A stretch of 64,000 nt of DNA, from assembly GCF_030704535.1 (NCBI RefSeq), contig NC_081823.1, forward strand, positions 838,501 to 902,500. Reading direction: 5' to 3'. The stretch's first letter is position 1, and every line of letters begins with the position of its first letter. The notes under the pieces are model-generated. The model did not search any database, was not told where the DNA came from, and saw only the letters and a list, made by a program, of their open reading frames with translations. This document shows, piece after piece, positions 58,140 to 64,000 of the stretch. Source of the DNA: Vitis vinifera. Its lineage: Eukaryota; Streptophyta; Magnoliopsida; Vitales; Vitaceae. The position numbers and the translations under genes were made by a program.

Positions 58140-61100
58140 TCAAAACTCGATACCGCTATTCAACTGAACAGAGAAGGAAGGCCTGCCAAAGTTGCCAAGA
58201 GGGGTCTCAACTCTTGCAACTATCCCAGAGTTCCCAACATTTCCATTCCACTTTGACCTGCCAAGCTGATTGGAGATAAAAAGGTGCTGATGTTAGTGAA
58301 AAGAAGTCGACAAACGTCTATTCATGTATCAAAGTGAACCAACTGGAACTGACCTACTTTAGTATTTGACCAATGGAAAGCCTCCCAATAGTTTAGAAAT
58401 TTTTTTGGTGCTTCATTAAATTTTTATTCATAAATTAGGATAGGAATTTTCTATATATTGAGGGCTTCGCCACAAACTTAAGAAACTGCCATCACACGGA
58501 GGGTGGAAGCCAATTTTTTATAGTCTGGACTCTTCCTTTGAATTTCAACAGATAGCTATACCTCTTTGTCAACAAGGAAACTACTAAGCACACAAATTAC
58601 TAAATCCACAACAAATTTTTGGTGATTTAACAACAAAAGATCCTGACTCAGCTTCTAAAACCACCCATGAAGTAGGTATTCACATGTGAAAAGGAGGATG
58701 ACATGCAGAACAGCATCCAGAATCCCCACAGGTACCCAACTAGCTGTAGGATAAGAGACAATGAGAAAACCAAAAATCCCTGCCAGTCCAGAAACAACTT
58801 ACAGATATCGAAGCAAATGCAGAAGGATGTATTGTGTATGCACAGCCACAGATCAGACTTAGGTCTTCATTCACAGAGTGAATAAGCTCCGCCCTCAACC
58901 CAGGATTGGTTCCACCAAAAGTGGGGCAAACACTGACCAGGCATAAAAATGTGTGAGGGAAAGATAAACATGTGAACAATAGCATACAGGCCGCAAAGCC
59001 AATAGAGATGCAAAAGAAAGCAAGATATAGGGCCACTGGATAATCAGGCTCCAAATGCACAAATATTATCATTCAGTGAATACAAAGGTAAAACAACCAA
59101 TACTGAATCCAAATGATGAAAAAAAATAAAGTTCTTCACATTAGATTTTGAGAGGTGCAAAGAAACAGAACACCAAATTTTAGGGATAACATGCTGATTC
59201 TTAAAATTGGCTTAGTAAGATGTTGAATAGGCATGAATGAAGCAGGTTTCATCACAAAATCAATCCAAGCCCAAATTTTTAAGGTATAGATACTTTATTA
59301 AGATCCATATAAAACTTTGGACTGGATATGGCTCTCCCCCTTCAGATCAGAGTCATCTGGATCTCAAAGAATAGTTACTTTAGCTGCTACAATATTACTA
59401 TTATTTTCAGGTTTGCCCACATATTCCTCGTAATATGTGACCAATATCACTTCTAATATTGTCTAAAGAAAGAAAAAAAAAAGTGTTTTGTAGGTCAATA
59501 TTAAACCTTGGGGGCAACCTGACCTGATCTAGGAGTTCTCATATTGATCTTGACACAACTATTAACTTTGCATGTCGAAATCAAATGAACATAAATTAAG
59601 GCATTAAGAAGAACAATTTGACCATAAATAGGCTTGAAGATGAAAATGACCAAACTCTCATATTTGTGGAAGATGATGACAGATTCACATGATAAAGAAT
59701 GGACATGAGACTCAAGATCCTCTATCTCCAAGTCAATGAAGTTTTGTCGGAAGTTAAATAGATGATACAAGAGAATTTATAAGTAACACAACTATTTGCA
59801 AATCGGAGGATTGGCCGCATCCATCAACTCCCCTTGTGTTTGAATGTCATGGGCGCTTGGGTGAATGCACTATAAGGCTAGAGTATGCGTCTTTCTTGAC
59901 AGTAATTGCTTTTAGGAGAGTTGGTAGTACTTGAGGTTCTACAAGTGGTATTAGAGTTGAGGTCACGGGCTAGAACCCCAGGGGTGTCACTTGGGGGGGG
60001 GGGGGTTTGAGATTGTTGGCAGATCGGAGGGTTGGCCGCGTCCATCAACTCCACTTGTGTTCGAATGTCGTGGGCGCTTGGGTGAATGCACTATAAGGTT
60101 AGGATATGTGCCTTTCCTAATAACAATTGCTTTTAGAAGTGTTAGTAGCATCCGAGGTTCTACAACTTTGTCAAAAATAGGAAAACCTAGAGGCTAATCC
60201 CCCCACCTCCAGTCTTCCCAAAAACGAATCTTTGCCTTGTTACCTACCAAGAAACGGGCATGATTAGAGAAAAAATATCCTAGAAAACAAGAGCAATGGC
60301 CTTCCAAGGGTAACAATGCGACCACCTAATTAAAATGTTGATGTCCCAACCATTGAGGTGTGACCTATAGAAGCTCAAAATAACCTTATGCCAAAGAGTC
60401 ATACTTTCTCTAGGCAACCCCCAAAGCCACTTCCCAAGGAGGGCCTTATTCCTCAAAGATATCCTCTTGAACCCCAACGCTCCTTCCTCCCAAGGCTTGC
60501 ACACTTGGTTCCAACTTATGAGATGATCTCTCTTTCCCTCGCCAAACCTTGACCAAAGAAAATCTCTTTGCATTTTCACAATCCTACTCACTACCAAGAT
60601 ATAATCATGTACAAAGAGAGGAAATAACTAGGGATGTAAGACAAATAGGACTACATTAGAACTATTTTTCTGCCTAAGGAAAAAAATATTTTTTTCCAAC
60701 CATTTAATCTCCTTGAAATTTTGTCTATGACCAAGTCCCAAAAGACACTAGCCTTAGGGTTACCCCCTAGTGGAGACCCAAATAGGTTAAAGGCCACTCC
60801 AAATTTTTACATTCTAACAGCAAAGACAATCTAGTGATCCCATCCAGACTCTTGATAATTCCTTACATGCACCCAAAAATCAACAAGATAATCTTTTGGT
60901 TTTGTAACTCCTCTACATAGGCACTAAGAATAACATCATCTACAAATTGCAATGTGACATCCTAGTTCTATTCCTTCCTACAAGGAACCCTTCTAGAATA
61001 TTGCTTTTATTAGCTTCCTACTTAAAATGTCAATTACTACGGTGAAAAGAAAAAGACAAAGTGGACCTCCTTGCCTTAAACCTCTTATTACTTTAAATCA

Positions 61101-63091
61101 TCCATTGGCATTTTTATTCACTAAGATCATAGTTGTGAAAGGCGCGCCTAGGCTCAGGGTGGCACGATTCCACCCTTTGATGCCTCGCTTGAAGGCAGGC
61201 GACGCCCCTTCATGAAGGCGCCGCTTAGGCGCACAAGGAGCGACGCGGTTGCCTGACGCGCCTCCGGCCAAGTACACCCTCCTCCTCCTCCTTCTTCTTC
61301 TTCTTCTCCTCCTCCTCCTCCTTCTCTTCTTCAATCGCCGTCGGGTTTCAGAGGGCTGGGGCTGAGAAGCCCTAATTTTTTTTTATATTATTTTTAGGTC
61401 CAAAAAGACGTCATTTTGGCCCTTTTTATTTTAAAAGGAACAGGCCAAAACGACGTCGTTTTGGAACCTGTTCCTTTAAAAAAAAAAAAAACAGGCCAAA
61501 ACGATGTCGTTTTGGCCCTGTTTTCCTTTCCAACCCCCTTTTTTTGGTATTTTTGAACTCGACACCACTCCCAATCATGCCCTAGCCTCAATCGTGCGGT
61601 GGAGAAGTGAAAAAGAAGAAGAAGATGAAGAAAAATAGTCATGTACCTTTTGGGACCTCATCATGTTGATTAAATTGAAGTTTTGGATGATATTTGATGA
61701 TTTATGTGTTTAGGACAGATAAATGATTGTTAAATTTGATTATATTATATAAAAATATATATGTAAATTAGGGCGCGCCTCACTTCACTAAAGCCCGCGC
61801 CTTGCGCCTCAAACTCCAAGACTACTTTGCGCCTTGGTCCGCCTTTTTATAGGTAAACTTTTGTCCCCATTGGGAATTGAACCTAGAACCTCCCACAAAC
61901 CCTCCCCATCCTTTTACTACTTGAGCCAGGCCTTAAAGGCATTTTTATTCACAAGATCACAATTTCTTAAAACATACATCCCATAGGAAATGTAGATGGT
62001 TTCATGAAGCATTCATCGGATACAACTTGATAGAACTTTAACTATGATCTTATACAAGCTTGTAACCAAGCTAATAGCTCTAAAGTATGATATTTTTACG
62101 GTGTAACTTTTTTTTTGCATAAGCACAATGAAGGTAGCATTGGTGCTTTGGTGTAGTACTTCGCTATTATGAAACTCCATAAACACTTTTAATAAATCGT
62201 CCTTTACCACATCTCAACAAGAAATCGTCCTTTTCCTTGTCTAATTGAAGGACAGCTTTGCATACTTCCTCTTTAGAAAAGGATTGATCCAACCAATTTA
62301 CACTCTCTCTTGGAACAGGAGACCAGTCCAATCCTTCCTGTTTCTTGTTCCATTAGCCACCCAGTAGCTAACCCCAGATTTATGTTGCTTAGTTTTCTCT
62401 ATGGCCAAAGTTTTCTAAGGGAGTTAGAGCAAATTCTCACTTAAAGTGGAACAAACACAACCTAGATATCACATTTCACTCGGAAGATCATCAAGTGAAC
62501 ATTTGCATAGACAGAAAAAAAACCATGACAAAGAAGACTTCAAACTACGCACTGCTCTTGGACCAAAAAAAAATATTTTAAATGTATATTAGAAGTAATA
62601 ATGGAATTTGCACATATACAGTAACCCAGATGGAATATTTTTAAAAAAGCATACACTCTACCTGAATTGGATGGCTGGCCTCACCATGAGACCGGATCTC
62701 CGCCATGCTAAGGCTTGTGCAAGACCCAATGTAAATGATTTATCGGGCCATTGGACTATAGGTGTAATGCGTGTTCCCCACTTATTCTGCAAAAAGTTCT
62801 AAAGATAAATCCTTTTCCAAATAATTTATGGAACAAGCTCAAGGAACTGTGAAAATCTGAAAATGGCCAATCTGAAATCAATAAGGCCAAACAAGTGCAA
62901 CAAGAAATTCGATATATTATCTAACAAACTAGCTGGCTAACCTTGCAAGAGAAGCTGAATTTCATTTCTCCAGGATATTGACCCTGAGCTTGAAGCAAGC
63001 CACCAAAAACAGGTAGGAAAGCACTGGTAGTTAAGCCCTCACCAGATACATAGGTGAACTGCCCATTTGGAAACTGCAAATCCATGAAAGA
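58140..63091 (-). CDS. 3' part of a conserved plant gene, product not recognised by name; beta-barrel-like C-terminus
   Basis: Four exons on the minus strand, in transcript order 63091-62942, 62786-62662, 58932-58803, 58265-58140, read in phase to a TGA (176 aa visible). Each has a pyrimidine tract and AG before it and GT after it. Landmarks: FMDLQFPNGQFTYVSGEGL, SFSCK/NKWGTRIT, PDKSFTLGLAQALAWRRSG, VCPTFGGTNPGLRAELIHS, GRSKWNGNVGNSG, and the end SVQLNSGIEF. The text looks like a conserved plant protein, but I cannot give it a family name. Alternating hydrophobic residues, many Gly/Ser and a final Phe resemble the last strands of outer-membrane beta-barrels, so a plastid or mitochondrial outer-envelope protein is an inference. 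The start of the gene is outside the window. A 3.7-kb intron is filled with transposon debris. Confidence 0.75.
59793..59943 (+). repeat. Left terminal repeat of the TRIM-like element
   Basis: 151 bp; pairs with 60014-60164. Shared core GGGCGCTTGGGTGAATGCAC. Confidence 0.8.
60014..60164 (+). repeat. Right terminal repeat of the TRIM-like element
   Basis: 151 bp, begins TGTTGG and ends TCTACA; pairs with 59793-59943. Confidence 0.8.
61107..61129. repeat. Left long target-site duplication
   Basis: GGCATTTTTATTCAC then TAAGATCA; repeated at 61938-61959 with one T missing. It is LINE sequence duplicated on insertion of the element between. Confidence 0.85.
61281..61327. repeat. CTC/CTT trinucleotide microsatellite
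   Basis: Compound run of CTC and CTT triplets on the + strand, inside the nested element. Confidence 0.9.
61431..61480. repeat. 50-bp near-perfect palindrome, able to fold as a hairpin
   Basis: Centre 61445-61464 is a perfect 20-base palindrome, CCAAAACGACGTCGTTTTGG. Outside it, AAAGGAACAGG on the left pairs with CCTGTTCCTTT on the right, with two extra A on the right side. Related palindromes are at 61400-61421 and 61494-61517 (one central mismatch). Confidence 0.93.
61873..61928 (-). promoter_or_regulatory. Pol III internal promoter (A and B boxes)
   Basis: A box 61928-61916 and B box 61883-61873 on the minus strand, about 30 bases apart, matching tRNA-type promoters. No folded tRNA could be drawn, so this is a SINE head rather than a tRNA gene. 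Confidence 0.65.
61938..61959. repeat. Right long target-site duplication
   Basis: Pairs with 61107-61129. Confidence 0.85.
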
Positions 63092-63139
63092 CTGAGCAGA
63101 AAAGATGAAGTTAGACAAACAAGTCCAGAAGTCAGACAT

Positions 63140-63670
63140 TATTTTAAAATTTAAACATAGTGGCTGATGTTTTCATAAGTGCAATGACTTGATCACTCAT
63201 TAACATTATAGGAACAAAGTTCAAAAATTCAGGAACTTTATGTCTGCAATATTATAATCAAGGAGTGTATGATATAAAGAAAAACAACCATCTATATATC
63301 AAACATTTGAGATGTTTATGCAGCGCAATGGTTCATGTCCAAACAATTTAGTAATTGATTCAAACCTAATTGGCGCATGCTCATAGCTTAACAAGTTCAG
63401 GGGTTCAGACTGTTCAAAATGAGGAAGAAAGAAGAAATCTGATATGCAGGTTGCTTCAATGCATGGCAGCTTAAGATACCAGTCATCGAAAGAAAAAGTA
63501 CTTCCAATTTACAAAAGAATGGACTTTCCTATTATTCCTTGACAGGAGCAATATGCAAAAGCCAGTGCAGAAGAGTATATCTGATGGGAAAAGCCCCATC
63601 CTTCGCATCATCTTCTTCACCCACCCCCTAATCAGCTATATTGGAGAGTGGAAACTCCCGGAAGATTGCC
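63140..63670. other. Intron sequence of the minus-strand gene
   Basis: Upstream of the first visible exon (63091). No exon with a convincing frame and splice sites was seen. Confidence 0.5.
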
Positions 63671-63674
63671 CCTA

Positions 63675-64000
63675 TTTTTTTTATTTTTTTTTGATGGATA
63701 AACACAGTAGAGAGTATATTAATTAGAAAAAGGAAGCCCGGAAAGCGACCCAAGACATACAGGAAGTATACAGTAGGTGACAAAAGGCAAAAAAGAGCAA
63801 AATAGGAGGGAAAACAAAAACCTCACCCTCCCTCACCTAGAGCTCAACCAATCAAAAAAGTCGATTAAAGATAAAAGATCAGCATCTATATACAACTTTG
63901 TCCAAGACCATAAACCACACACAAAAGAATACTTCAACCTATGTATTAAAAACTCTTTATTGTCAAACGCTATCCTATTTCTTTCTTTCCACACCATCCA
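63675..64000 (-). mobile_element. 3' end of a second L1-type LINE, running off the window
   Basis: On the minus strand the window edge reads WMVWKERNRIAF and later WSWTKLYIDADLLSLID, FFDWLSSR, then a TGA at 63835-63833. This resembles the C-terminal end of plant L1 reverse transcriptase ORFs. A short 3' tail follows and ends in a poly(A) tract (poly(T) at about 63675-63692 on the + strand). The rest lies beyond 64000. Confidence 0.8.

Larger units (their letters stand above)
59793..60164 (+). mobile_element. TRIM-like miniature LTR retrotransposon inside the LINE
   Basis: 372 bp: two 151-bp direct repeats (59793-59943 and 60014-60164), with a Met-tRNA-type primer site (TGGTATTAGAG from 59946) straight after the first and a run of G (about 59992-60003) just before the second. 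There is no coding capacity. The repeats differ at many positions (very roughly one in seven by eye), so it is old. LINE coding sequence resumes on both sides. The target duplication is unclear; ACAAC occurs at 59788-59792 and 60162-60166, which fits only if the right end is moved three bases inward. Confidence 0.75.
61130..61937 (-). mobile_element. SINE-headed ~0.8-kb element nested in the LINE
   Basis: Flanked by 22-23-bp target duplications, a length typical of LINE-driven retroposition. At the right (5', minus strand) end lie a pol III A box (TGGCTCAAGTAGT, 61928-61916) and B box (GGTTCAATTCC, 61883-61873), as in tRNA-derived SINEs. The body is unusual: a GC-rich block (GGCGCGCC-type, about 61770-61850), an AT-rich part, three related palindromes (61400-61517), a CTC/CTT microsatellite and a second GC-rich block (61140-61270). 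No poly(A) tail is seen at the left end. No coding region. The parts may come from more than one event. Confidence 0.65.
59500..62350 (-). mobile_element. Decayed L1-type LINE with two nested insertions
   Basis: Minus-strand coding remnants in the right order for a plant L1 reverse transcriptase: about 62340-62010 (EFHNSEVLHQSTNATFIVL, ISLVTSLYKIIVKVL), 61100-60990 (IRGLRQGGPLCLFLF), 60597-60280 (RDFLWSRFGEGKRDHLISW, NKALLGKWLWG), 60240-60165 (KIRFWEDWRWGD) and 59770-59501 (NFRQNFIDLEIEDLESHVHS). Frameshifts and stops are scattered through it, so it is dead. It lies in an intron of the minus-strand gene, in the same orientation. The TRIM at 59793-60164 and the element at 61130-61937 interrupt it. 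Confidence 0.88.

Noticed and set aside
61098-61334. Minus-strand open frame rich in Arg
   Set aside because: It is a translated CTC/CTT microsatellite inside the nested repeat element.
61860-61936. tRNA gene on the minus strand
   Set aside because: A and B boxes are present but no cloverleaf, anticodon arm or acceptor stem can be drawn; it is a SINE-type promoter.

Overview
The window is nuclear plant DNA: AT-rich, with many short exons bounded by GT/AG, plant LTR retrotransposons and LINE debris. The protein families and style fit a woody eudicot, and the sequence looks grapevine-like (Vitis); that species guess is recognition, not proof. No operons, CRISPR arrays, rRNA or intact tRNA genes were seen.

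1-52.5 kb is a tandem cluster, all on the + strand, of LRR-malectin receptor kinases (the LRR-VIII-2 type, like Arabidopsis At1g53430/At3g14840). Three members read through intact in 24 exons each: RLK-1 (1921-12301, 1018 aa), RLK-2 (22368-32382, 1014 aa) and RLK-3 (42983-52461, 1012 aa). RLK-1 and RLK-2 are close copies inside a roughly 20-kb tandem duplication. Each unit carries one intact gene followed by one decayed copy (pseudogene psi-1 at 12904-19890, psi-2 at 33017-39485). psi-1 has lost about 0.5 kb and 3.6 kb that psi-2 keeps. It was then hit by a very young Ty1/copia element (14897-19396, minus strand) with a 5-bp target duplication and LTRs that differ only by one 5-bp indel. The element's gag N-terminal part is deleted. 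RLK-3 is an older, diverged paralogue, yet a 131-bp exon/intron tract in it is identical to RLK-2, which points to gene conversion.

52.5-56 kb: intergenic DNA, then a two-exon seipin gene (54243-55876, + strand, 514 aa), an ER lipid-droplet assembly protein with a clear TATA box.

56-64 kb: the last four exons (176 aa) of a minus-strand gene I do not recognise by name, ending in a beta-barrel-like pattern with C-terminal Phe. Its 3.7-kb intron holds a decayed L1-type LINE (about 59.5-62.35 kb) with two nested insertions: a tiny TRIM-like LTR element and an ~0.8-kb element. The latter has a tRNA-type pol III promoter, long target duplications and a perfect 20-bp palindrome at the centre of a ~50-bp hairpin. 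Another LINE 3' end enters at the right edge.

The three kinases are probably cell-surface receptors produced from the same recent birth-and-death cluster. Seipin and the minus-strand gene are unrelated neighbours.
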